Source: CAZFVY01 sp964522665 (GTDB taxonomy: Bacteria > Verrucomicrobiota > Verrucomicrobiia > Limisphaerales > CAZFVY01). Taken from it: a stretch of 7,388 nucleotides of DNA. The translations under genes and the position numbers were made by a program. Below are positions 1 through 6,054 of the stretch, one piece after another (position 1 is the stretch's first letter; every line of letters starts with the position of its first letter). The DNA is taken from assembly GCA_964522665.1 (NCBI GenBank), contig CAZFVY010000178.1, forward strand, positions 1-7,388. Reading direction: 5' to 3'. The notes under the pieces are model-generated. The model made no database searches, was not told the origin of the DNA, and saw only the letters and a program-made list of their open reading frames with translations.

Positions 1-235
1 CCTGGAAGGGCCGATGAGAATAGCTCGGCGTTTCAACGCCGAGTCAGCTTTGTGACTCTGCTTAAGTCGGAGGGACGGCTGACGTCAGAACGTCCAAACC
101 AAAGCCGCCAACGCACCGGCGGACGACCTTATGCTGCGGGTAATCAATCTCAGCCGTCCCGCTGGGACTTTAACGCTTTCCGAAGCGAAACCGACGTTGA
201 AACGTCGGCCTATTCTCGATTGTCCCTTTGGGACA
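1..235. repeat. Composite REP-like inverted-repeat element, copy 1
   Basis: Two half-elements face each other. The left half has GAGAATAG (16-23), then an 8-bp stem with a TTCA loop (24-31/36-43), then TAAGTC and GGGACGGCTGA (72-82). The right half has TCAGCCGTCCC (150-160), then a 7-bp stem with a TGAA loop (191-197/202-208), then CTATTCTC (210-217). Each right-hand block is the reverse complement of its left-hand partner. A small satellite hairpin, TGTCCC-TTT-GGGACA, follows at 221-235. The left edge may continue outside the window. The architecture resembles paired REP/BIME elements; relation to a REP-associated transposase is inference, since none is encoded here. Confidence 0.75.
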
Positions 236-255
236 AAAGCCGGAACAAAAGCGAA

Positions 256-287
256 GCGCCAGTGAATCGTTGGACCGATTCTGGCGC
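256..287. repeat. Isolated interrupted hairpin
   Basis: GCGCCAG (256-262) pairs with CTGGCGC (281-287). An inner stem AATCG/CGATT (265-269/276-280) is separated from the outer stem by a 2-nt bulge. It lies between the two composite elements and does not share their TTCA-loop structure. It is too far from hppA, with no T tract, to be called a terminator. Confidence 0.5.
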
Positions 288-390
288 CGAACAGATGCCG
301 CGTTTTACGTAACCGCGAGCTGGGGCCGATTTCCAAGGCGCCGGGCCGGAATCAATTCGGAAGTGGCCAAACCTCGGCGATTCATGGTCT

Positions 391-673
391 TCCGTCTCGA
401 AGGGACGGGATGCGAATAGCCAGGCGCTTCAGCGCCTGGAGAGATCGTGTTTGCGTAAGTCCAGAAGGGACGGCTGAATGTTTCGTATCCCCAGTGGCTC
501 ATCATCAGAAACATGATTTTAAGAGTGAGTTGGTAACGCTGCTAATCAACCACGGGGTCGAATTTGACGACCGCTATTCTGGGCTTAACCCTCAGCCGTC
601 CCGCTGGGACTTTTGATCACTTTGACCGGAACTCGGCGTTGAAACGCCGAGCCACTCTCGGTCGTCCCTCCGA
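391..673. repeat. Composite REP-like inverted-repeat element, copy 2
   Basis: This has the same order of blocks as the copy at 1-235. A satellite hairpin CCGTC/GACGG (392-396/404-408) comes first. Then GCGAATAG (412-419), an 8-bp stem with TTCA loop (420-427/432-439), TAAGTCC (456-462) and GGGACGGCTGA (467-477) form the left half. TCAGCCGTCCC (592-602), an 8-bp stem with TGAA loop (632-639/644-651) and a closing hairpin CTCGG/CCGAG (656-673) form the right half. The left stem differs in sequence from that of copy 1 but keeps its length, loop and pairing. The core between the halves (478-591) differs from copy 1, so the halves are the conserved part. Confidence 0.75.
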
Positions 674-825
674 GCGAATCGCCGACAACGTGAGCTTCAA
701 GTCTCGGAGTCCCGCGGAAGAATTCTGTCTCACACCCGCCATGAATCCCGCTGTTGAAATCCGCTTGACCCGCCGCCGGTTTTCATTTACTGCCAAGCCC
801 ACCGAACGCGGTAGCCTGAGCGCCG

Positions 826-860
826 GTTCGGAAGCCTCCGGCATCCGGCGGTTTCCGAAC
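826..860. repeat. Hairpin, 8-bp stem
   Basis: GTTCGGAA (826-833) pairs perfectly with TTCCGAAC (853-860) around a 19-nt loop that is itself rich in CCGG. It lies about 200 bases before the hppA start. There is no T tract, so a terminator role is not supported; it could be part of a long 5' leader or a degenerate repeat. Confidence 0.45.
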
Positions 861-1058
861 AGGTGCTTAATCATTGGCGCCAACTCACTTGTGGAGCGTT
901 CGGCGCCGGAATTCGGCCACCTGGACGGCCCGAGATGAGCGGCGTCGGCCAGCGTGGCGGGTGGGGTTTCCGCGGCGAATCAGGCGGTAAAAAGCGCCGG
1001 CGAGAGGGGATCGGGTCGGCTACGGATGGAAAGTCGGTAAGTATCAATAACAGCAAAT

Positions 1059-1136
1059 ATGTTGAACAAAAAAACTTGGATTTGGAGTCTTTTGGCGGTG
1101 GCCGGATTCGCGGCGACGGCTACCCCGGCGTGGGCC
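1059..1136 (+). other. Signal-peptide coding segment of hppA
   Basis: Residues 1-26 show a short basic N-region (K4, K5), a hydrophobic alanine-rich core and an A-x-A box (AWA, 24-26) before SEAD. This looks like a signal-peptidase I site rather than the first transmembrane helix, because the next hydrophobic segment starts only at about residue 49. If cleaved, the mature N-terminus would face the periplasm. Confidence 0.65.
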
Positions 1137-3503
1137 AGCGAGGCGGACATCAAGATTCCAGACCTCTCGGCGGTGCATTTCACCCTGTTCGGCAACTCGA
1201 TCGGCGGGATGACGCTGCTCTACCTCGGTTTGGTGATCTGCGCGCTCGGGACGCTTTTCGGCCTGGTCCAGTACAATCAAACCAAGAACCTGCCCGTGCA
1301 TGATTGCATGCGCGAAGTTTCGGTGACGATTTGGGAGACCTGCAAAACCTACCTGACGCAACAAGGCAAGTTTCTGGCGATCCTCTGGGTGTTGATCGCC
1401 GCCTGCATCACTTACTACTTCCTCGTGCTGCGGCAGGAATCGGGCGGGAACGTCCTCGTCATCCTGCTGGCGTCGATTCTCGGCATCCTCGGCTCCTACG
1501 GCGTGGCGTGGTTCGGCATTCGGATCAACACCCAGGCCAATTCGCGCACCGCCTTCTCCGCGTTGCAGGGCAATTCACTCAAAACGCTCTGCATCCCGTT
1601 GAAGTCTGGCATGAGCGTCGGCTTGCTGCTGGTCAGCGTCGAATTGTTCTTCATGATTTGCATCCTCAGCTTCCTGCCGAGCAGCCTCGCCGGCCCGTGC
1701 TTCATCGGGTTCGCGATCGGCGAATCCCTCGGCGCCAGCGCGCTCCGCATCTGCGGCGGCATCTTCACGAAGATCGCCGACATCGGGGCCGACCTGATGA
1801 AGATCGTCTTCCAACTGCCGGAAGATGATCCGAAGAATCCCGGCGTGATCGCCGATTGCACCGGTGACAACGCCGGTGACAGCGTCGGGCCGACCGCCGA
1901 CGGTTTTGAAACCTACGGCGTGACCGGGGTCGCGCTGATCTCGTTCCTGGCGCTGGCGCTGGCGTCGCCCGCGTTGCAAGGGGTGTGCGGCCAATTGATC
2001 GTCTGGCTCTTCGTCATGCGCATGTTGATGATTCTGACCTCGCTCGGCTCTTATTTCCTGAACGACAAACTCGCGGTGGCCTCGTTCGGCCACTTGAAGG
2101 ATTTCGATCTCGAAGCGCCGTTGACCCGCCTGGTCTGGATCACGTCGATCGTCTCGATCATCGTCACCTACGCGGCGAGCAAGGTTTTGTTGGGCGACTT
2201 GGACGCCAAATATCCCGGGCTGTGGTGGGTGCTTTCGAGCATTATCAGTTGCGGCACGCTCGCCGGCGCGATCATTCCGGAGTTTACGAAAATCTTCACC
2301 AGCACGAATTCACGGCACGTGAAGGAAGTCGTGACCGCTTCGCAGCACGGCGGCGCTTCGCTGAACATTCTCTCCGGTTTTGTGGCGGGCAACTTCTCCG
2401 CGTTCTGGCAGGGATTGGTCATCCTCGGATTGATGTTCGCCAGCTATGTCTGCTCGCAACACGCGTCGGTCGTGGCTTTGATGCCCATTGAATACAAGTT
2501 TGCCGGATCGGTCTTCGCGTTCGGCTTGGTGGCGTTCGGGTTCCTCGGCATGGGGCCGGTGACCATCGCGGTCGATAGCTTCGGACCGGTGACCGACAAC
2601 GCGCAGTCGGTCTATGAATTGAGCCAGATCGAATCCCGCAAAGGCATCGTCGAGGACATCAAGAAGAACTTCGGTTTCACCCCCGACTTCGAGAACGCCA
2701 AGCACCAGTTGGAAAAAGGCGACGGCGCGGGCAACACGTTCAAGGCGACCGCCAAACCGGTCCTCATCGGCACCGCCGTCGTCGGCGCGACCACGATGCT
2801 CTTCGCGATCATCCTGCTGCTCGAGCGCACCTATGGCGACGTGGCGGCCCACCTGAGCCTCGTGCAACCGGAAGTCATGCTCGGCCTGCTCATGGGCGGT
2901 TCGGTGATCTATTGGTTCACCGGCGCCGCGACGCAAGCCGTCGTGACCGGCGCCTATCGCGCCGTGGTGTTCATCAAGAAAAACATCAAGCTCGACAGCG
3001 GCAGCGCCTCGGTCGCGGACAGCAAGGAAGTCGTGAAAATTTGCACCGTCTATGCCCAACGCGGCATGGTCAACATCTTCGTCGTCATCTTCTGCTTCGC
3101 GCTCGCCCTGCCGTTCTTCAACCCCTACTTCTTCATCGGCTATCTGGTCGGCATAGCGTTCTTTGGATTGTTCCAAGCCATCTTCATGGCGAACGCGGGC
3201 GGCGCCTGGGACAACGCCAAGAAGATCGTCGAAGTCGATTTGCGCCAGAAGAACACGCCGTTGCACGCGGCCACCGTCGTGGGCGATACCGTCGGCGACC
3301 CGTTCAAGGACACCTCGTCGGTCTCGTTGAACCCGGTGATCAAGTTCACCACGCTGTTCGGTTTGCTGGCCGTTGAAATCGCCGTCACGATGAAGGATCA
3401 AGCGACCAAGACCGCCATCGGGGTCGTCATCTCGCTGATCGCGCTGGTCTTCGTTTATCGCTCGTTCTACGGCATGCGGATCCCCGAAGAATCGGCCAAA
3501 TAG
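1059..3503 (+). CDS. hppA: Membrane-bound ion-translocating pyrophosphatase
   Basis: This enzyme hydrolyses PPi to two phosphates in the inner membrane and couples this to pumping H+ (possibly Na+). The 814-aa protein has an N-terminal signal peptide (KK at 4-5, hydrophobic core 8-22, AWA|SEA cleavage near 26) followed by about 16 membrane segments. Catalytic motifs are complete: ADIGADL (240-246), EDDPKNPGVIAD (255-266), the acidic run D266-D270-D274 and D281, VDSFGPVTDNA (505-515), NAGGAWDNAKK (712-722) and GDTVGDPFKDTS (742-753). In GNTFKATAK (558-566) Lys562 falls where canonical K+-independent enzymes have lysine and K+-dependent ones alanine. The sequence around 266-290 is divergent from classical H+-PPases, and E222 sits in the fifth membrane segment. 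The start is the first possible one: an in-frame TAA lies at 1038-1040. No clear Shine-Dalgarno sequence precedes it. Identity is firm; the pumped ion is inferred. Confidence 0.97.
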   Translation: MLNKKTWIWSLLAVAGFAATATPAWASEADIKIPDLSAVHFTLFGNSIGGMTLLYLGLVICALGTLFGLVQYNQTKNLPVHDCMREVSVTIWETCKTYLTQQGKFLAILWVLIAACITYYFLVLRQESGGNVLVILLASILGILGSYGVAWFGIRINTQANSRTAFSALQGNSLKTLCIPLKSGMSVGLLLVSVELFFMICILSFLPSSLAGPCFIGFAIGESLGASALRICGGIFTKIADIGADLMKIVFQLPEDDPKNPGVIADCTGDNAGDSVGPTADGFETYGVTGVALISFLALALASPALQGVCGQLIVWLFVMRMLMILTSLGSYFLNDKLAVASFGHLKDFDLEAPLTRLVWITSIVSIIVTYAASKVLLGDLDAKYPGLWWVLSSIISCGTLAGAIIPEFTKIFTSTNSRHVKEVVTASQHGGASLNILSGFVAGNFSAFWQGLVILGLMFASYVCSQHASVVALMPIEYKFAGSVFAFGLVAFGFLGMGPVTIAVDSFGPVTDNAQSVYELSQIESRKGIVEDIKKNFGFTPDFENAKHQLEKGDGAGNTFKATAKPVLIGTAVVGATTMLFAIILLLERTYGDVAAHLSLVQPEVMLGLLMGGSVIYWFTGAATQAVVTGAYRAVVFIKKNIKLDSGSASVADSKEVVKICTVYAQRGMVNIFVVIFCFALALPFFNPYFFIGYLVGIAFFGLFQAIFMANAGGAWDNAKKIVEVDLRQKNTPLHAATVVGDTVGDPFKDTSSVSLNPVIKFTTLFGLLAVEIAVTMKDQATKTAIGVVISLIALVFVYRSFYGMRIPEESAK

Positions 3504-3531
3504 GTCACGCGCCTTAGAATCGCGAATAGGC

Positions 3532-3566
3532 CCGGTGGTAGGGACCTCGCGCGGCGAGGTCACCGG
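3532..3566. repeat. Strong GC-rich hairpin after hppA
   Basis: GACCTCGC (3543-3550) pairs with GCGAGGTC (3554-3561) around a 3-nt GCG loop. An outer CCGGTG/CACCGG pair (3532-3537/3561-3566) extends it with a bulge. It lies about 30 bases after the hppA stop. There is no U tract, so a rho-independent terminator is not supported, but the structure could protect the 3' end of the hppA message. Confidence 0.5.
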
Positions 3567-3776
3567 CCCGAAGACTTGCCGCGTCGAAGCTCCGAGCGAA
3601 GACGGGAGTAGAAGCGAAGGCAGGACGGAACGAATAGGTCGTGGTGAGCTGACAGTAGGCGCCACCTCGCCAGCGCGGAGCGAAGGCGAGGCGGAACGAA
3701 CGTTTCACGGCGTCCGCAACGGTCGGCAGGTGGCGCCGCTTCGCGGCGCTGACGGCGCAGCGCGCCGTCCCTACCA
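3536..3776. mobile_element. MITE-like palindromic element with 10-bp inverted ends
   Basis: TGGTAGGGAC (3536-3545) is the exact reverse complement of GTCCCTACCA (3767-3776). A second inverted pair lies inside: GGCGCCACCT (3658-3667) and AGGTGGCGCC (3728-3737). Hairpins sit at both ends: GACCTCGC/GCGAGGTC (3543-3550/3554-3561), GCGCCGC/GCGGCGC (3733-3739/3743-3749) and GACGGCGC/GCGCCGTC (3751-3758/3762-3769). There is no coding capacity. Its size and nested symmetry fit a non-autonomous element or a large REP cluster; I see no target-site duplication, so mobility is inferred. Confidence 0.55.
3574..3607. repeat. Dispersed 34-bp repeat, copy A
   Basis: This 34-bp block matches positions 7277-7310 at 31 of 34 bases, in the same orientation. 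Its parts (GCCGCGTC, then GAAGC, then GCGAANACGGG) also make up the tandem repeat at 3886-3982, so all belong to one family. Confidence 0.65.
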
Positions 3777-3885
3777 CGCGAGCGCTCGGCCAGCGCGCAT
3801 CACGTTGGAAGCAAGACACGAAGCTCTGCGGCCAGACCTTGTCGTAGTTCCGGGCGAAGCCGCGAACAGCAGCGCATGCGGGCCT

Positions 3886-3982
3886 GCCGCGTCAGAGCTG
3901 CTCGAAGCGAATACGGGCATGCCGCGTCCAATTCTCGAAGCGAATACGGGCATGCCGCGTCGAAGCTTTAAGCGAAGACGGG
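3886..3982. repeat. 33-bp tandem repeat before the GNAT gene
   Basis: Two copies share 28 identical bases at 3901-3928 and 3934-3961, a period of 33. A degenerate copy precedes them (GCCGCGTC anchor at 3886) and a partial copy follows (GCGAAGACGGG, 3972-3982). Anchor spacing is 35 then 33 bases. The array ends about 10 bases before the GNAT start, so it probably forms part of the transcript's leader or its promoter region. The unit is too short and copies too few and adjacent to be a CRISPR array. Confidence 0.75.
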
Positions 3983-3986
3983 TGAT
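3981..3986 (+). promoter_or_regulatory. Ribosome binding site of the GNAT gene
   Basis: GGTGAT matches the downstream part of the Shine-Dalgarno consensus (AGGAGGTGAT) and lies 5 bases before the ATG at 3992. An in-frame TGA (3983-3985) overlaps it, which rules out any start further upstream. Its GG comes from the edge of the last 33-bp repeat copy. Confidence 0.6.
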
Positions 3987-3991
3987 ACAAA

Positions 3992-4426
3992 ATGGAAGTC
4001 GAATATCGGCCCATGACCATCGGCGACTACGATCAAGTGATCGTCCTCTGGAACGCCGTTGAAGGGATGGGCATGAGCGACGCCGATTCGCGCGACGGCA
4101 TTGGCAAGTTCCTTCGGCGCAATCCCGACATGAGTTGCGTCGCCGAGCGCGCCGGCGCCATCATCGGGGCCGCGCTCTGCGGCCACGACGGCCGCCGCGG
4201 CTTCATCTACCATCTCGCGGTGGACCGCGCCTATCGCCGGCACGGCGTCGGTCGCGGGATCATTGAATGCTGCCTCACGCAATTGCGCGCGCAAGGCCTG
4301 GGCAAATGCCACATCGTCGTCTATGCCGATAATCGCGAAGGCAAGAAATTCTGGCGGAAAACCGGCTGGGAGTTGCGCGAGGACTTGAACCTCATGTCGA
4401 AGATTCTGCTCCGCCCGCCGCCATGA
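3992..4426 (+). CDS. GNAT family N-acetyltransferase (YpeA/RimI-like)
   Basis: This 144-aa protein is a single GNAT domain and should transfer an acetyl group from acetyl-CoA to an amine; the substrate is unknown. The central beta strands are at 55-63 and 71-77 (HLAV). The acetyl-CoA pyrophosphate-binding loop R-x-x-G-x-G appears as RRHGVG (82-87), followed by the helix RGIIECCLTQLRAQG (88-102). The late motif is YADNREGKKFWRKTGWE (111-127), where the asparagine and the F-W-x-x-x-G-W segment are typical of the YpeA-like group. Its length is normal for a complete one-domain enzyme. An in-frame stop at 3983-3985 fixes the start. The stop codon overlaps the start of the next gene (ATGA, 4423-4426), so the two are probably one transcript and translationally coupled. 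Family assignment is strong; a specific substrate cannot be given. Confidence 0.92.
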   Translation: MEVEYRPMTIGDYDQVIVLWNAVEGMGMSDADSRDGIGKFLRRNPDMSCVAERAGAIIGAALCGHDGRRGFIYHLAVDRAYRRHGVGRGIIECCLTQLRAQGLGKCHIVVYADNREGKKFWRKTGWELREDLNLMSKILLRPPP

Positions 4427-5355
4427 GCCTGGTTAAACCCCGCGTCGTCTCCCTGCTGCCGAGTTGCACGGAGATCGTCTGCGCGCTCGGCCTGACCGAC
4501 CAACTGGTCGGCCGTTCGCACGAGTGCGATTATCCGCCGTCGATCCGCCACCTGCCCGCCTGCACCTCGGCGAAGCTCGACGCCCAGGCCCCGAGCGCCG
4601 CCATCGACCGCCAGGTCAAGGCGCTGGCCCAACAGGCGCTCTCGATCTATCAAATCGACGCGGACCTGCTCGAACGCCTCGACCCGGACCTCATCCTCAC
4701 GCAGGCCCAATGCGAAGTTTGCGCCGTCAGCCTCCGCGACGTCGAACGCGCCGTGCAACGCTGGCTGACCTCGACCGTCCGCATCGTCTCACTCTCGCCG
4801 ACGACCGTCGCCGGCGTCTGGGACGACATCCGCCGCGTCGCCGACGAACTCGACGCCGCCGAGGCCGGCCGCCGCCTGTTGCAAACGCTCAAGGCCCGCT
4901 TCGTCGATGTCATCCAACTCACCTGCCTCATCAAAAAACGCCCGTCGGTCGCCTGCATCGAATGGATCGAACCGCTCATGGCCGCCGGCAACTGGGTCCC
5001 GGAACTGGTCGAACTCGCCGGCGGCCAAAACCTCTTCGGCGAAGCCGGGAAACATTCTCCCTGGTTGAACTGGGAAGCGCTGGTCGAGCACGACCCCGAA
5101 GTCATCGTCGTCATGCCCTGCGGCTTCGACCTCGCCCGCGCCCGCCACGAAATGTCCGCCCTGACCTCCCGCCCCGAATGGCCCGACCTCCGCGCCGTCC
5201 GCCAACGTCAGGTCTATGTGACCGACGGCAGCCAATACTTCAACCGCCCCGGCCCCCGCCTCGTCGAGTCCCTCGAAATCCTCGCCGCAATCCTCCACCC
5301 CACCCGCTTCCACTTCGCGCATGAAGGCGCAGCTTGGGTGCGGCTCTTAAATTGA
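4423..5355 (+). CDS. BtuF-like helical-backbone receptor-fold protein, no signal peptide
   Basis: The 310-aa protein belongs to the class III substrate-binding fold of vitamin B12/siderophore receptors (COG0614 type). RVVSLLPSCTEIVCALGL (7-24) is the first strand and helix, then GRSHECDYP (30-38), the D-P-D-L-I-L-T-Q segment (87-94), QCEVCAVS (96-103) with a C-x-x-C pair (C97, C100), EWIEPLMAAGNWVPELVELAGG (180-201), DPEVIVVMPCG (224-234) and RPGPRLVESLEILA (275-288). The N-terminus goes straight into the first strand: no signal peptide or lipobox. Such proteins are often annotated 'cobalamin-binding protein', but a cytosolic place and conserved Cys/His suggest another ligand or a metal. No ABC permease or ATPase gene is nearby. 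It starts inside the stop of the acetyltransferase gene and has no separate ribosome site. Fold confident, ligand unknown. Confidence 0.88.
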   Translation: MSLVKPRVVSLLPSCTEIVCALGLTDQLVGRSHECDYPPSIRHLPACTSAKLDAQAPSAAIDRQVKALAQQALSIYQIDADLLERLDPDLILTQAQCEVCAVSLRDVERAVQRWLTSTVRIVSLSPTTVAGVWDDIRRVADELDAAEAGRRLLQTLKARFVDVIQLTCLIKKRPSVACIEWIEPLMAAGNWVPELVELAGGQNLFGEAGKHSPWLNWEALVEHDPEVIVVMPCGFDLARARHEMSALTSRPEWPDLRAVRQRQVYVTDGSQYFNRPGPRLVESLEILAAILHPTRFHFAHEGAAWVRLLN

Positions 5356-5380
5356 GTGAACGAAGGCGGTGGGTAGATCT

Positions 5381-5430
5381 TCGGAAAAGGTTGAAAATGG
5401 CTGGAAAAGCCCGAAAGAAGTCGAAAATCA
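5381..5430. other. Phased A-tract segment (possible DNA bend)
   Basis: Five A-tracts of 3-4 bases lie at 5385-5388, 5394-5397, 5405-5408, 5414-5416 and 5424-5427. Their centres are 9 to 11 bases apart, about one helical turn. Such phasing is known to curve DNA. It follows the BtuF-like gene and precedes the convergent gene at 5465-5866. A function is not evident. Confidence 0.4.
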
Positions 5431-5464
5431 ATGGGTTGCAGCTACGTTGACGTCCGTCATGCTA

Positions 5465-5866
5465 TTAGTTGGACCTGGGAGTTCCATTCTTTTGCTTCAG
5501 CAGCCTTCGGAACAACGTCACCACACATACCAAAGAAATGACAAAGGAAAATACGATGGCGAGCGGGAAGGCCGAATCATAGTCTGAGCCGAGAAACCCA
5601 CTGCTGAAAAGGAAATATCCCAACACTTCGGTCAGAATAAGCGTCAGAACCAGCCCACCGAGACAGATCATCGTGACCGTTAGAAATCGCATGATCTTCG
5701 AGTCGCTAACATATTTTGAGCGAATAAGGCGTTCGGCGCTCAAATATGCCCCGTAAGCTATCACTTTTTGATCATCGCGCAAGCCTACATTGCCAGGTAA
5801 TGAGAAACTGTTTCCCACACTCATCATGTAAGTGCCAGTTCTCACTCTTGACAGTTTGCAAAGCAT
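5465..5866 (-). CDS. Hypothetical small membrane protein, two helices
   Basis: I do not recognise this 133-aa protein. After a polar N-terminal part (1-57, with a charged DDQKVIAYGAYLSAERLIRSKYVSDSK stretch near 31-57), it has two hydrophobic segments: roughly 60-86 (FLTVTMICLGG onward) and 100-117 (LAIVFSFVISLVCVV region). It ends in a basic tail (RRLLKQKNGTPRSN), which suggests a cytoplasmic C-terminus. It is on the opposite strand to its neighbours and in visibly AT-richer DNA, with codon use unlike hppA, which fits recent acquisition. The start is uncertain: the ATG at 5866 has no clear ribosome site, and ATGs at 5827 or 5824 (MMSVGN) are alternatives. The frame stays open upstream of 5866 as far as a TGA, without another start, so a 5' truncation is possible. 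The clean alternation of polar and membrane segments is the main reason to call it a gene. Confidence 0.6.
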   Translation of the reverse strand: MLCKLSRVRTGTYMMSVGNSFSLPGNVGLRDDQKVIAYGAYLSAERLIRSKYVSDSKIMRFLTVTMICLGGLVLTLILTEVLGYFLFSSGFLGSDYDSAFPLAIVFSFVISLVCVVTLFRRLLKQKNGTPRSN

Positions 5867-6054
5867 AAAACAGGTATCGCCCGCGATTGTGGTATGAAAC
5901 GACAGTGACCTTCAAACGGAGAGGGCATCGCCTACCGATGGGCCGATGGAGCAATGCGTCTGATCCGCTCGGCGCCGGGCGTGCGAAATCGAAAGCGGGA
6001 TTTCAAAAGTGAGAACTTGCCCTACCTTCAGGAGGAGCAAAAGGAAACCAAACT

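Larger units (their letters stand above)
1..1058. other. Gene-free, repeat-rich region upstream of hppA
   Basis: I see no convincing protein or RNA gene here. Short open frames occur on both strands, but they run through hairpin repeats and have composition expected of translated palindromes. The region holds two composite inverted-repeat elements (about 1-235 and 391-673), an isolated hairpin between them (256-287) and another at 826-860. The last 200 bases before hppA must contain its promoter, but I could not pick a credible -35/-10 pair. Confidence 0.75.
3504..3991. other. Repeat-filled intergenic region between hppA and the GNAT gene
   Basis: I see no gene in these 488 bases. An open frame crosses the region on the plus strand (3535-4062), but it consists of repeat sequence and overlaps the GNAT gene in another frame. 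The region contains a 241-bp element with inverted ends (3536-3776), several strong hairpins inside it, a dispersed 34-bp motif (3574-3607) and a 33-bp tandem repeat (3886-3982). No T-tailed terminator follows hppA. Confidence 0.7.

Noticed and set aside
16..651. Integron attC sites or a replication origin
   Set aside because: The hairpins lack the attC R/L core pattern, there are no cassettes or integrase, and no DnaA-box cluster or AT-rich unwinding region is seen.
1..1058. tRNA or other structured RNA gene
   Set aside because: No cloverleaf with T-loop GTTCRANNC and acceptor stem could be formed; the hairpins belong to the repeat elements.
2310..3665. Long open frame of 451 codons on the minus strand
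   Set aside because: It lies antisense to the highly conserved hppA gene and reads as a charged, low-complexity protein. This is the usual shadow of a GC-rich gene.
3886..3982. Possible CRISPR array
   Set aside because: Only about two full copies exist, the 33-bp period leaves a 5-bp gap instead of a spacer, and no cas genes are present.
3535..4062. Open frame of 175 codons on the plus strand
   Set aside because: It translates repeats, including the 33-bp tandem units, and overlaps the GNAT gene in another frame.
4464..5324. Open frame of 286 codons on the plus strand
   Set aside because: It is an Arg/Pro-rich out-of-frame reading of the BtuF-like gene and has no domain.
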